Source of the DNA: Bacteroidetes bacterium 46-16 | Lineage (GTDB): Bacteria > Bacteroidota > Bacteroidia > Chitinophagales > Chitinophagaceae | Direction: 5' to 3' | Length of the DNA stretch: 59,023 nt | NCBI GenBank assembly: GCA_001897835.1 | Contig: MKUN01000039.1 | Span: 1-59,023, forward strand | Shown: one piece after another, positions 36,236 through 45,835 of the stretch | Layout of the letters: each line of letters opens with the position of its first letter | Numbering within the stretch: the stretch's first letter is position 1 | Made by a program: the position numbers and the translations under genes | Notes under the pieces: model-generated | Seen by the model: the letters and a program-made list of their open reading frames with translations, nothing else | What the model was told of the DNA's origin: nothing | The model's database searches: none

Positions 36236-38185
36236 ATGATCGCCCCCTCCTCTATACAGGAAGTGCTGAACCGTGCAGATATCGTAGATGTAGTGGGCCA
36301 GTTCGTGCGCCTCAAAAAGCGCGGGGCAAACTATATAGCCAATTGCCCCTTTCACCAGGAAAAAACACCATCCTTCTCGGTATCGGCAGCCAAGGGTATT
36401 TATAAATGCTTCGGTTGCGGTAAGGCGGGTAATGTGGTCACCTTCATCCAGGAACATGAAAAACTAACCTACCCCGAAGCCATACGCTGGCTGGCCGATT
36501 ATTATAAAGTAACGCTGGAGGAAACAGAAAAAAGCCCGGAGCAGCAGCAGCAGCAGCTTGCCGAGGAAAGCCTGCGCATACTTAATGAATTTGCGGCCCA
36601 GCATTTTCACGATACTTTACGCCATACCGAAGAGGGACAGGCCATAGGCCTGTCTTATTTCAAAGAACGGGGTTTCAGGAAGGATATCATAGAACGATTC
36701 AGGCTAGGCTATAACCCGGAGAATGGGGACACTTTTTTCAGGTCGGCTACACAAAAAGGCTATGGCCCTGAACTGCTGGAGAAGGCTGGCCTCGTGAAGA
36801 ACCGTAACGGTATACACCACGATACTTATCGCGGGCGGGTGATATTTCCCATACAGAGCATGACGGGGCGTGTGCTGGGTTTTGGTGCACGTATCCTGAA
36901 GAAAAATGATAAGGCCCCCAAGTACATCAATACACCGGAAAATGAGCTGTATGTAAAAAGCAGGGTGCTCTATGGCATGTACCAGTCGCGGCAGGCTATC
37001 AACAAGCAGGATGAGTGTTTCCTGGTGGAGGGTTATACCGATGTAATATCACTGCACCAGGGTGGGGTAGAGAATGTAGTGGCCAGCAGCGGCACATCGC
37101 TTACCGAAGACCAGTTAAGGCTCATCGGCCAGCTTACTAAAAATCTTACCATACTCTATGATGGTGATGCGGCTGGTGTAAAAGCAGCCTTGCGTGGGCT
37201 GGATATGGCCCTTTCACAGAGCTTTAACGTACAACTGGTATTACTGCCCGAAGGGGATGACCCCGATAGCTTTATTCAAAAAACGGGCTCTGCCCGCTTT
37301 CATGAATATGTAAAAGAGCATAAACAGGATGTGATCGGTTTCCGGCTCGAAGTGGGGCTGCAGCAGGCGGGTACCGACCCGGTAATGCGCTCCAAACTGG
37401 TAAACGAGATAGCAGAAAGTATATCGCGCATCAACAAAGCCGAAGATTTTTCCCTGCAGGACCACTATGTAAGAGAGGCTTCGAGAAAGCTGAACGTGGA
37501 TGAGGCAGGGTTGATAAACCTGGTCAATAAATACATTCGCGAGCGGGTGGAGCAGGAGCGCAGGCACCAGCGTAAGGAAGAGGTATTGCCACAGCCTGAG
37601 TCGATCGATATAGCTGCAGAGGAGCCTTTACAGGCTATAAGCACCGATGAGCAGCAGGAATGGCAATTGCTTAAGGTACTTATAGAGCATGGCAATAGTA
37701 TCTATGAAGGATATGCCAATGCGGCTGCCTATATTTTTGACCGGGTGGATACCGACCTGCTGGACAATGCTGTGGTGAAGAAAATATTCACGGAGTGCCA
37801 GGCCTACAACGGGCAGAACGGGGCCATTCCCACCATGAGCTTTTTCGTGAATTATCCCGATCCGGCAGTGCAAAAGAACCTCGTTTCCCTGCTGCACCAA
37901 AAGAACGAAGTAAGTATGGGCTGGAAAGAGAAGCATGGTATCGAGCCCTATCCCGATGAGCTGAATTACCTGAATGATGTAAACAGCTCGCTGGCCTACT
38001 TTGAGCTGAAGAAGATACTCATCATGGAGGAAGAACTGGCGAAAAGGATCGGCCAGGAGCAAGACGCCACGCGCCAAAGGCTGCTGCTGGAGCATGTGCT
38101 TAAACTACGCTCCATGAAGCATGATATTGTGAAAAAGCACGAGACCGTGACCCTTAGCCTTAAGCGAAAGGGTACAATGCCCTGA
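36236..38185 (+). CDS. dnaG: DNA primase
   Basis: Makes RNA primers for replication. The N-terminal CHC2 zinc finger is CPFHQEKTPSF ... YKCFGCGKAGN (about 38-65). The Toprim core shows FLVEGYTDVISLHQ (about 262-275) and LYDGDAAGVKAALRG (acidic metal-binding residues). The C-terminal part (about 450-649) is the helicase-binding region. Length 649 aa is normal for Bacteroidota. Ends 4 bp before a convergent gene. Confidence 0.97.
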   Translation: MIAPSSIQEVLNRADIVDVVGQFVRLKKRGANYIANCPFHQEKTPSFSVSAAKGIYKCFGCGKAGNVVTFIQEHEKLTYPEAIRWLADYYKVTLEETEKSPEQQQQQLAEESLRILNEFAAQHFHDTLRHTEEGQAIGLSYFKERGFRKDIIERFRLGYNPENGDTFFRSATQKGYGPELLEKAGLVKNRNGIHHDTYRGRVIFPIQSMTGRVLGFGARILKKNDKAPKYINTPENELYVKSRVLYGMYQSRQAINKQDECFLVEGYTDVISLHQGGVENVVASSGTSLTEDQLRLIGQLTKNLTILYDGDAAGVKAALRGLDMALSQSFNVQLVLLPEGDDPDSFIQKTGSARFHEYVKEHKQDVIGFRLEVGLQQAGTDPVMRSKLVNEIAESISRINKAEDFSLQDHYVREASRKLNVDEAGLINLVNKYIRERVEQERRHQRKEEVLPQPESIDIAAEEPLQAISTDEQQEWQLLKVLIEHGNSIYEGYANAAAYIFDRVDTDLLDNAVVKKIFTECQAYNGQNGAIPTMSFFVNYPDPAVQKNLVSLLHQKNEVSMGWKEKHGIEPYPDELNYLNDVNSSLAYFELKKILIMEEELAKRIGQEQDATRQRLLLEHVLKLRSMKHDIVKKHETVTLSLKRKGTMP

Positions 38186-38189
38186 TCAT

Positions 38190-40502
38190 TTACCGCAGCA
38201 ACAAGACATTCCCCTGTTTGGTTTCCGTAGTGCCGTCAAGATAAGTAGCCTCTACTATATAGGCATAAGCATCGCCGGGCTGTACATTGTTTTTAAATGT
38301 GCCGTCCCATCCTTTTAATATGTTGTCGGTCTCGAATATTACTTGTCCCCAACGGTTATATACGCGGAAGAGTATAGTCGATACCCCAACGCCATGAACA
38401 TACAGGATGTCGTTCCTGCCGTCACCATTGGGACTAAAGGCTTTGGGTACATCGATCAGCTTCGTGCGTATGGCGTCTACCCACTTGCACACTATGCCCG
38501 GGCATTTATTAGTATCGCTTGCTGTAAGGCAAACCTTGTAGTGACCGCTGGCATTGTATAGTTTGATCGGGTTTCTCACCGAATCGTTAGTGCCATCCCC
38601 AAAATCCCAGTCGTAATAAACTGCGTTGAGCGGCGACAGGTTAATGAAGTGTATGGGACTGTCGCGCTGCGGTACCAGGGGTACATAAGTGAAGTCGGGG
38701 GTCAGTGTATAGTTAATGCTGAAATGATGGCTGAAAGTATCCCTGCATCCTTCAGGATTCACCACTACAAGTGTGGCGTTATTCTGCCCGGTTTCAGGAT
38801 AAGTATGTATTATAGGGTTGCTGCTGTCGCGCGTATTATTATCAAAGAACCAGTAGTACTGTGCGGCGGTATCTCCCATATTGTAAGTAGCGGTCAATTT
38901 GGCCGATTTGCAATCTATAGCAGAATCATCGATACTGTAGTCTATATTGACCGGCAGCACAAATGCATGGGTAAATGTATCGGAGCAACCCGGCACTGTT
39001 TGGGCGATGAGTATGACACTGTGGTTACCGGGATCGCTGAAGGTATGCGTAATGGGCGTATTAGTACCCGTACTATTATCATCGAAGAGCCAGGTGAACT
39101 GGTTGGCGGGGTCTCCACTCACAAAGCCGGCACTCAGTTTTGCTGTTTTGCAGTTTATTACAGAATCGCTTATCGTATAATTGATGTTGACCGCAAGGTT
39201 GGCCGTGTAAGTAAAGGTGTCCTTGCATCCCTGCGGGCTGGTCAGTACGAGTGTTACGGCATGTGCGCCGCTCTGGCTGTACACATGGGTTACCGGGTTT
39301 GTATTGCCGGTAGTATTATCATCAAACAACCAAAGGAACTGACTTGCATTATCACCGCTCTGGTAAGTGGCGGTAAATGTGGTGGACAGGCAATTGTTTT
39401 GGGCATCGGCAATGCTGTAGTTCATACCCGGGGGAAAGGTGATATTCACCTGTGTATAAACAGTGTCATTACATCCGTTCAGTGTTGTGATCAGGCGTAC
39501 GTTATAAGTGCCCTGCGTTGTATACGTGTGCTGCGGGTTTTGCAGGTTAGATGTACCGTTATCCCCAAAATCCCATGCATATTGGGCAGGTATATCGCCG
39601 TTGTTCACGGTAGTGAAATTAGCTGTGGCGCTGCCACAGGATGTAGTTACGGTATTGGTTACGACAGGGTCCATATCGATCACTTTCAGGTATACGGAGT
39701 CTACCGCTGTGCAATGCTCCTGGAACTTAATGTCGTCTATTACAAAATCATTGCCGCCAAATGCAGTTTGCGCATCATATACACAGATATCAATGGTTGT
39801 ATTGGCACCACTATTCCATGTTGCGAAGAACTGTACCCACTGTCCTGTGGTTAGTGGTATTTGGAGTGGTGAGCCGATCAGTACATTATTGATCTCGAAT
39901 TGTAACTGGGCCGGGTTGCCGGCATTGGAGCAATTAGCTGCCCAGCCGGAAAGGTCGTAGTTGGTATTGGGCTGAACATTAATGGTCTGGCACCAGATCG
40001 TTACGGGTGTTGGCGCACCATTACATACCATCATATTACCTGTGCCTGTGGTATGGTCGCCAAACGATACAAAGCCATTGTGCAGTATATGCGGATCGGT
40101 GGTAACTCCGTAAAGGCCTTCGGCCAGATCGGGAGGCGTAGGGTTGGCCTGGTAGGTATAGTTGCTGCTAAAGCCGGTATTACCGGCAGTGAAGTCGCCA
40201 TTGGTTATGAGGTTGGCCTGCATGACGGCCTGTATGGTCAGCGTATATAGCATAGAGGTATTGGCAACACTGGCAACCGGGTTGATGATATCCGGGTTCG
40301 ATAAGCCGACAGATGGTGTCCATGTGGTGTCTGTAGTCCGGTCAATGTTCGTTGTATCAAGGCTTGGATTAAGCTGCACCTGGCTATTATGGCATACCGT
40401 TATCGTATCAGGCAGGTTTAGTATGGTAACACATTGTGCTTTCGGCTGGTAGTAAGCTAAAAGACATACGGTCAAAGCGGTGAATAAATGTTGTAAACGC
40501 AT
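38190..40502 (-). CDS. T9SS type B (gliding motility-associated) PKD-repeat protein (770 aa)
   Basis: Signal peptide MRLQHLFTALTVCLLAYYQP. An N-terminal carbohydrate-binding-like domain (about 90-270) precedes five PKD-type repeats (about 285-690). Three of the repeats are strikingly alike, each with FLWLFDDN/FTWLFDDN/YYWFFDNN and a GC-DTF end, so they arose by recent duplication. The last 85 residues are the type B sorting domain: AFSPNGDGRNDILYVHG, VYNRWGQVIFE and GDAYAYIVEATYLDG. Exported and probably attached to the cell surface or slime by T9SS; adhesion role inferred. Confidence 0.93.
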   Translation of the reverse strand: MRLQHLFTALTVCLLAYYQPKAQCVTILNLPDTITVCHNSQVQLNPSLDTTNIDRTTDTTWTPSVGLSNPDIINPVASVANTSMLYTLTIQAVMQANLITNGDFTAGNTGFSSNYTYQANPTPPDLAEGLYGVTTDPHILHNGFVSFGDHTTGTGNMMVCNGAPTPVTIWCQTINVQPNTNYDLSGWAANCSNAGNPAQLQFEINNVLIGSPLQIPLTTGQWVQFFATWNSGANTTIDICVYDAQTAFGGNDFVIDDIKFQEHCTAVDSVYLKVIDMDPVVTNTVTTSCGSATANFTTVNNGDIPAQYAWDFGDNGTSNLQNPQHTYTTQGTYNVRLITTLNGCNDTVYTQVNITFPPGMNYSIADAQNNCLSTTFTATYQSGDNASQFLWLFDDNTTGNTNPVTHVYSQSGAHAVTLVLTSPQGCKDTFTYTANLAVNINYTISDSVINCKTAKLSAGFVSGDPANQFTWLFDDNSTGTNTPITHTFSDPGNHSVILIAQTVPGCSDTFTHAFVLPVNIDYSIDDSAIDCKSAKLTATYNMGDTAAQYYWFFDNNTRDSSNPIIHTYPETGQNNATLVVVNPEGCRDTFSHHFSINYTLTPDFTYVPLVPQRDSPIHFINLSPLNAVYYDWDFGDGTNDSVRNPIKLYNASGHYKVCLTASDTNKCPGIVCKWVDAIRTKLIDVPKAFSPNGDGRNDILYVHGVGVSTILFRVYNRWGQVIFETDNILKGWDGTFKNNVQPGDAYAYIVEATYLDGTTETKQGNVLLLR

Positions 40503-40796
40503 ACTATAGATTATCTTGATGTTAACAAAGTACTGAATATTTTACTTTTTTGCTATAAAGACAGTTATAAAAATATCTTCGTTTGGCGTAATGATTCCTG
40601 TATATGATATGTCCAATTGCTTTTTTATTAATTGTCTAAAATGCGATACAACACCTGGTGTTTGGGTTAAAGGATATTATAAAAAATTGTGTCATTATAT
40701 CCCTCCCGTGTCTTGAATAGCACTTTGAAAAATGTGGATATGTTTATTTTAAACACATTTCCCGCCTCGTTATCTTGCAGCAATTAATTACAACAT
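40503..40796. promoter_or_regulatory. Divergent intergenic region with nested inverted repeats
   Basis: Between the PKD protein gene and the efflux pump. At 40730-40760 two inverted repeats overlap: AAATGTG (40730-40736) with CACATTT (40754-40760), and TGTTTA (40741-40746) with TAAACA (40750-40755). They lie 37 bp upstream of the pump start and may be an operator. No clear -33/-7 promoter pair was identified. Confidence 0.4.
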
Positions 40797-42038
40797 ATGT
40801 TGGTAAAACGCGAGGCTGCATTAGGTTTCATATTTGTCACTTTACTGGTCGATAGTATAGGGCTGGGCATCATCATACCCATTATGCCCAAGCTATTGCA
40901 AACTTTGGCGCATACCGATATCAGTACAGCTGCAAAGTACGGGGGCTGGTTAATGTTCGCTTACGCTATCATGCAGTTCGTTTTTGCACCTGTGCTGGGT
41001 GGCCTCAGCGACCGTTATGGCAGGCGGCCGGTGCTGCTTATCTCTTTGCTGGGCCTGGGTATCGATTACCTGTTTCTTGCCTGGGCGCCTACACTGGCCT
41101 GGCTCTTCATGGGGCGTATCATTGCCGGTATATGCGGGGCCAGTTTTACTACAGGCTCGGCTTATATAGCCGATGTGAGCAGCCCGGAAAAGCGGGCACA
41201 GAATTTTGGTATGATCGGTGCAGCCTTCGGCATAGGTTTTATTATTGGCCCCGTAATAGGTGGCCTGGCCAGTACATGGGGCCTGCGTGCCCCCTTTATT
41301 GTCGCTGCTGCTTTGTCGCTGCTCAATTTTATTTATGGTCTCATTGTCCTGCCCGAATCACTTTTAAAAGAGAACCGCCGCCCATTCAACTGGCGCAGGG
41401 CCAATCCCATAGGCTCATTAATGCACCTGAAGCGCTATCCAGCGATATCGGGGCTTATCATGTCCGTATTGTTCATTTACCTGGCTGCTTTTGCAGTACA
41501 GTCTACATGGACATTCTATACCATACAGAAATTTCAATGGAGCGAGAAAACAGTGGGCTACTCTTTGGGTGTAGTGGGCGTGATGATCGCGTTGGTGCAG
41601 GGCGGGCTGATACGTAAGATAATTCCTGCGCTCGGACAGAAAAACTCGGTATATGCAGGCTTATCTTTTTATACGCTGGGTTTCGTGCTTTTTGCCTTCG
41701 CCTCGCAAAGCTGGATGATGTTCCTGTTCCTGGTGCCATATTGTCTTGGCGGCATTGCAGGACCTGCGCTGCAGGGTATTATGTCCAATTCGGTGCCGGC
41801 AAATGAGCAGGGAGAACTACAGGGTGCGCTCACCAGCCTCATGAGCGTGACCTCAATTATTGGCCCCCCTATGATGACCAATATTTTCTCTTACTTCACT
41901 GCGAAGAATGCGCCGGTGCATTTTTCCGGTGCTGCTTTTCTCTTAGGGGGCATACTTACCATCGTCAGCATATTATTTTCGATACCCTCATTAAAGGCCT
42001 ATCACGCAAGCACTGTACAGAAAGGAAATGATACTTAA
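40797..42038 (+). CDS. TetA-like MFS efflux transporter (413 aa)
   Basis: Twelve membrane helices. The loop after helix 2 has motif [15 protein letters not shown], and helix 5 has the drug:H+ antiporter motif GPVIGGLA. First residues [19 protein letters not shown] resemble class B/A TetA proteins. Members pump out tetracycline or related compounds in exchange for protons, but this chromosomal copy has no nearby tetR and its substrate is unknown. Its end overlaps the recQ start by 11 bp. Confidence 0.9.
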   Translation: MLVKREAALGFIFVTLLVDSIGLGIIIPIMPKLLQTLAHTDISTAAKYGGWLMFAYAIMQFVFAPVLGGLSDRYGRRPVLLISLLGLGIDYLFLAWAPTLAWLFMGRIIAGICGASFTTGSAYIADVSSPEKRAQNFGMIGAAFGIGFIIGPVIGGLASTWGLRAPFIVAAALSLLNFIYGLIVLPESLLKENRRPFNWRRANPIGSLMHLKRYPAISGLIMSVLFIYLAAFAVQSTWTFYTIQKFQWSEKTVGYSLGVVGVMIALVQGGLIRKIIPALGQKNSVYAGLSFYTLGFVLFAFASQSWMMFLFLVPYCLGGIAGPALQGIMSNSVPANEQGELQGALTSLMSVTSIIGPPMMTNIFSYFTAKNAPVHFSGAAFLLGGILTIVSILFSIPSLKAYHASTVQKGNDT

Positions 42039-44217
42039 GAATAAATCTATGGTTATGAAGAACAAAATGTTAGCAGTATTAAAGCACAATTTCGGTTATG
42101 ACAGTTTTCGTTTAGAGCAGGAAAACATTATCCATTCAGTACTGGAGGGCAAAGATGTACTGGCCATAATGCCTACCGGTGGCGGTAAGTCTATTTGCTA
42201 CCAGTTACCTGCTCTTATGCTGCAGGGCATTGCGGTGGTCATATCACCTCTTATAGCCCTGATGAAAGACCAGGTGGACGCTTTGCAGGCCAATGGTATT
42301 CACGCAGCATTTATCAATTCCACCCAATCGGCTGATGAACAGCAACGAGTAATGCAGCAGGCGCGTAATGGCAGCCTTAAACTCTTGTACCTTGCCCCGG
42401 AAAGGCTGAACGGGAACAGCAGCCAGTACTTTCTTCAATTTCTGAAAGAACTGAAACCAGCCCTCTTCGCTATAGATGAGGCACACTGTATATCTTCATG
42501 GGGCCACGATTTCAGGCCTGAGTATTTACAGTTGGCTGTATTTAAAAAGCAATTTCCGCATACGCCTGTTATAGCGCTAACGGCCAGTGCCGATAAGTTA
42601 ACACAGCAAGATATACTTGAAAAACTGGAGTTAAAGCAGCCGGAAGTATTTATCTCAAGCTTCAATAGGCCCAATATATACTATTATATAGAACCCAAGC
42701 GGAATGCCATTGGTAACATAGTTGAATACCTGCGCGGGCACAAGGATGATAGCGGTATCATTTATGCCCTGTCGCGGGCCTCTACAGAGAGCATTGCCTC
42801 CCGCCTGCGCGATGCGGGCATAGCTGCGATGCACTATCATGCGGGCATGGATAATGCTGAGCGCAGCAAAGTGCAGGAACATTTTCAGCGCGATGAGATA
42901 AAAGTGATCGTAGCCACTATTGCCTTTGGCATGGGCATCGACAAATCGAATGTCCGTTTTGTGATACACCATGATGTGCCCAAGAATATCGAGGGTTATT
43001 ACCAGGAAACGGGCAGGGCAGGCCGCGATGGCTTAAAGAGTGATGCCATACTCTTTTATTCGGCAGGTGATATCATAAAGCTGAAGAAATTCATTGAGAT
43101 AGATGGTAACCCGGAACAAACGGCAGTATCTGAAAAAAAGCTGCGCCAGATGCAGGATTTCTGTGAGCATGAAGGCTGCAGGCGTCAATACCTTTTGCAC
43201 TATTTTGGTGAGCAGTCACCTGCATTCTGCGGCTCATGCGATTACTGCATGAGTGAGCTGGAAGAGAAGGATGCTACAGTGGATGCACAAAAACTGCTCT
43301 CGGCCATATCCAGGACAGGCGAGCGCTATGGTGCGGGTTATATCATTGACTTTCTGCGCGGCTCGGCCAGTGAGAAGATAAACCCTGCCCATAAAGAGCT
43401 AAAGACCTATGGTATAGGCAAACATCTGAAAAAAGAAGAGTGGCAATGGATGATCAAGCAACTGTTGGGCCAGGGTTTTCTTTCAAAGACGGATGATGCG
43501 TATGCTGTGCTGAAGCTGAATGACAGAAGCTGGGCCATACTGAAAGGTGAGCAGGAAATGAAGCTGGTGATGAAGAAGGCCAAGGCCCGGGCAGTGCCTG
43601 ATGAAGAGTTGACCTACGAAAAGGAACTGCTAAAGATATTAAGAGAAGTTAGGCTTGAATATGCAGACCGCGAACAGGTGCCGGCTTACCATATAGTGGC
43701 CGATAATTCGCTCCTGGAACTGGCTACCTACCTGCCACAAACATTTGATGAGCTGAAGCAAATATCCGGCTTTGGCGATTACAAGGTCGGGAAGTATGGC
43801 AGCGGTTTTATGAATGCGGTCAAGACCTATTGCAGGGAGCATAAGCTGAATTCACAGATGCATTTCAGTAAGCCTAAACGTGAGCGTAAAGAAAAGATTG
43901 AAAAGCAACATGCCAGTAATACGCAAATGATCTCCCTTAAAATGTTCAAAACGGGTTTGCCCCTCGACGAGATCGCAGAACAGCGGAATATGACCTTATC
44001 AACTATAGAAGGTCACCTTTCCTATTTTATTGGGAGTGGCGAATTGAATATTTCGCAGTTCATGCCGAGAGATAAGACCGAAAAAATTATGGGTGCCATA
44101 AAGCAAAGCGGCCAGTCGCATGCCATAAAGCCCATAAAAGACCTATTGCCTGATGAAATAAGTTATGGGGAGATAAAGATGGCGATGGAACATTATAAGC
44201 GAATGCAAATGAGTTAA
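42028..44217 (+). CDS. recQ: ATP-dependent DNA helicase RecQ
   Basis: Order of parts: SF2 helicase core with Walker [14 protein letters not shown] (about 49-61) and DEAH box [15 protein letters not shown]; helicase C-terminal core ending [11 protein letters not shown] zinc site [12 protein letters not shown] ... CGSCDYC (about 375-405); winged helix; HRDC (about 545-610); and a C-terminal helix-turn-helix ([20 protein letters not shown]). Unwinds DNA in repair and fork restart. The ATG at 42028 overlaps the pump gene; later in-frame ATGs at 42049, 42055 and 42067 are also possible starts. Confidence 0.96.
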   Translation: MILKNKSMVMKNKMLAVLKHNFGYDSFRLEQENIIHSVLEGKDVLAIMPTGGGKSICYQLPALMLQGIAVVISPLIALMKDQVDALQANGIHAAFINSTQSADEQQRVMQQARNGSLKLLYLAPERLNGNSSQYFLQFLKELKPALFAIDEAHCISSWGHDFRPEYLQLAVFKKQFPHTPVIALTASADKLTQQDILEKLELKQPEVFISSFNRPNIYYYIEPKRNAIGNIVEYLRGHKDDSGIIYALSRASTESIASRLRDAGIAAMHYHAGMDNAERSKVQEHFQRDEIKVIVATIAFGMGIDKSNVRFVIHHDVPKNIEGYYQETGRAGRDGLKSDAILFYSAGDIIKLKKFIEIDGNPEQTAVSEKKLRQMQDFCEHEGCRRQYLLHYFGEQSPAFCGSCDYCMSELEEKDATVDAQKLLSAISRTGERYGAGYIIDFLRGSASEKINPAHKELKTYGIGKHLKKEEWQWMIKQLLGQGFLSKTDDAYAVLKLNDRSWAILKGEQEMKLVMKKAKARAVPDEELTYEKELLKILREVRLEYADREQVPAYHIVADNSLLELATYLPQTFDELKQISGFGDYKVGKYGSGFMNAVKTYCREHKLNSQMHFSKPKRERKEKIEKQHASNTQMISLKMFKTGLPLDEIAEQRNMTLSTIEGHLSYFIGSGELNISQFMPRDKTEKIMGAIKQSGQSHAIKPIKDLLPDEISYGEIKMAMEHYKRMQMS

Positions 44218-44219
44218 GA

Positions 44220-44247
44220 AAAAAGGTTAGCGGTCGCTAACCTTTTT
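44220..44247. terminator. Bidirectional terminator between recQ and HAAS gene
   Basis: AAAAAGGTTAGC and GCTAACCTTTTT form a 12-bp stem with a 4-nt loop. A-tract and T-tract flank it on both strands, so it can end both convergent transcripts. Confidence 0.9.
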
Positions 44248-45382
44248 CGTTCTGGAGGATGATCATCTGCAACTGTACAAGATCGCTTAATGCATTATAA
44301 ACCTTGTATGAGTTGCCATTTTCTTTAAAGTCAAGAATGTTTGAAGTGACTGGCAATTGCAACCGTCCGTTGGCAGCCAGCATATTGTTGTATTTCGCTG
44401 ATACTGTAGCGAGTTCTTTTAATTTGCTATATGCCATCGGCGAGTGATTAAAATAATCCATTGCTGAATGGTCCCCGATCAGGATGTTTCTTTGCTCAAA
44501 ATCGTTCCCAATCGTTTCGTATCCTGTTTCACTTTTCAGGAGAAAAGATTTCAGCTCATTGCAAAGTGCGTACAGGTCTTTGGATAGGTCCGTTTGCATT
44601 CCCTGGCTATTGCCGGTGTACATTCGAGCCTCTTCGTTTTTCAGGATCAGCTCGTTGCGCAGGTAGTTTTGTGTGATGCGTGCATCCATTATCCGTGCAG
44701 CGCGTGGTGTCATTACCAAAGTGAAATACAACCCGCATCCCATAACAACAAATACGGATGAAACAATAGTGTTGATTCGGCTGGCAGGATTGCGTATACC
44801 GGAAAGGAAGTAAACGGGGAGGAACAGCAGGAGCAATATAGCCAAAGATAAACTGCCCAGCATATTTGCTCCCGGCCAGTGTTGCACTTTGAATAGTGTT
44901 GAGAATGCCAGTGCTGCACCGAATACAGAGCCAATGGTCCAGAGCCATTTATCGGCGGCACCCTGCTTTTCCCTGATCTTGAAAATGCAAACGAAAGGGA
45001 TAAATATCATAGTCGCGATACCTATACCCAGGGTAATGAGCACTGCTGCACCGGGCATGTGGGCGTATTTCAGGATGATGCCTGCAGTGAGCATGAATGT
45101 TGATAATGCGCCTGTTATTGAAATTGCACGTTTCATACCTATCTGTTTATTTAAGGTTAACAATGTGATCAATTCTGTTTCTATGTCATACATGCCGTCG
45201 GGTGTAATGGACCGGTATGCTTCTTTATAAGCACTTTCGAAATCTGCGCCCTCGTTCATTTTTTCTTCCACGAAACAGCAAAAATGGTCAAGCAGGTCGT
45301 TTTGAAGACCCCTGTCGCTTAGCCCGCTTCGCTGTATGCGTTGCGCTATAGTTTCAACCTCTTTATCACTAAGCCGATACAT
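44237..45382 (-). CDS. HAAS-like membrane protein, partner of PadR (381 aa)
   Basis: The N-terminal 75 residues (YRLSDKEVETIAQRIQRSGL, LLDHFCCFVEEKM) look like the HAAS/DUF1700 cytosolic helix bundle. Five membrane helices follow (about 82-235, e.g. AISITGALSTFMLTAGIIL, VFVVMGCGLYFTLVM), then an extracytoplasmic helical domain (about 245-381). HAAS proteins are typically encoded with PadR regulators and are thought to sense membrane state. Its start overlaps the PadR gene by 14 bp, indicating coupling. Confidence 0.82.
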   Translation of the reverse strand: MYRLSDKEVETIAQRIQRSGLSDRGLQNDLLDHFCCFVEEKMNEGADFESAYKEAYRSITPDGMYDIETELITLLTLNKQIGMKRAISITGALSTFMLTAGIILKYAHMPGAAVLITLGIGIATMIFIPFVCIFKIREKQGAADKWLWTIGSVFGAALAFSTLFKVQHWPGANMLGSLSLAILLLLFLPVYFLSGIRNPASRINTIVSSVFVVMGCGLYFTLVMTPRAARIMDARITQNYLRNELILKNEEARMYTGNSQGMQTDLSKDLYALCNELKSFLLKSETGYETIGNDFEQRNILIGDHSAMDYFNHSPMAYSKLKELATVSAKYNNMLAANGRLQLPVTSNILDFKENGNSYKVYNALSDLVQLQMIILQNEKG

Positions 45383-45734
45383 AAGCTGTCTTTGGATTTG
45401 TGGTTACAAGATTGTGTATGGTCTTCAGGAAGCTCAACAACTCTTCCACAGATGCCTTTGCAGCATTCTTACCAGGGCGCGTGAGTTTGTAGTATTTGCG
45501 TACCCTCTTGCCTATATATACTTCTTCGGAGCTGATCATGCCATCGGCTTCCAGCTTATGCAGGGCAGGGTAGAGTGAGCCCTCTTTTATCAATATTTTT
45601 CCTTCCGACATGTTTTTGACCATTTGGGTGATCTCGTAGCCATACAGCCTGTCATGTTCATTGAGTAATCTCAGGATTATTGTCCCCAGTGTCCCTTTTA
45701 AAAGTTCTTTCTGATTCATCGGTTTTTGTTGCAT
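45369..45734 (-). CDS. PadR-family transcriptional regulator (121 aa)
   Basis: Winged helix of the short PadR type: RLYGYEITQMVKNMSEGKIL then EGSLYPALHKLEADGMI and the wing KRVRKYYKLTRPG. The gene is first in a two-gene operon with the HAAS-like protein. A 7-bp-arm inverted repeat AATGCAT/ATGCATT at 45743-45765 covers its own -7 box, which points to autorepression. An alternative start five codons downstream (MNQKELLKG) is equally plausible. Confidence 0.93.
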   Translation of the reverse strand: MQQKPMNQKELLKGTLGTIILRLLNEHDRLYGYEITQMVKNMSEGKILIKEGSLYPALHKLEADGMISSEEVYIGKRVRKYYKLTRPGKNAAKASVEELLSFLKTIHNLVTTNPKTAYVSA

Positions 45735-45742
45735 CTATTTTC

Positions 45743-45783
45743 AATGCATCACAAATCTATGCATTAATCCTGATACTTCCAAA
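45743..45783 (-). promoter_or_regulatory. Promoter and operator of the PadR-HAAS operon
   Basis: Read on the minus strand, TTTG (45783-45780) and TAGATTTG (45759-45752) match the Bacteroidota promoter with a 20-bp spacer. AATGCAT (45743-45749) and ATGCATT (45759-45765) form an inverted repeat that brackets the -7 box. Confidence 0.65.
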
Positions 45784-45786
45784 AAG

Positions 45787-45815
45787 TAAGGGCCGCTTTT
45801 TTAAAACGGCCCTTA
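45787..45815 (-). terminator. Terminator of aldehyde dehydrogenase gene
   Basis: TAAGGGCCG and CGGCCCTTA form a 9-bp stem with an AT-rich 11-nt loop, 20 bp after the stop of the minus-strand dehydrogenase gene. It ends just before the PadR promoter, so it insulates the two units. Confidence 0.7.
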
Positions 45816-45835
45816 TTATCAAAAAAGTATACTTG

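Noticed and set aside
38649-39854. 401-codon plus-strand ORF inside the PKD protein gene
   Set aside because: Antisense to a gene with signal peptide, PKD repeats and sorting domain. Its length comes from the repeated DNA of the real gene.
40797-42038. Acquired tetracycline-resistance gene
   Set aside because: TetA-like sequence but chromosomal context, base composition like its neighbours and no tetR next to it; called only a TetA-like efflux pump.
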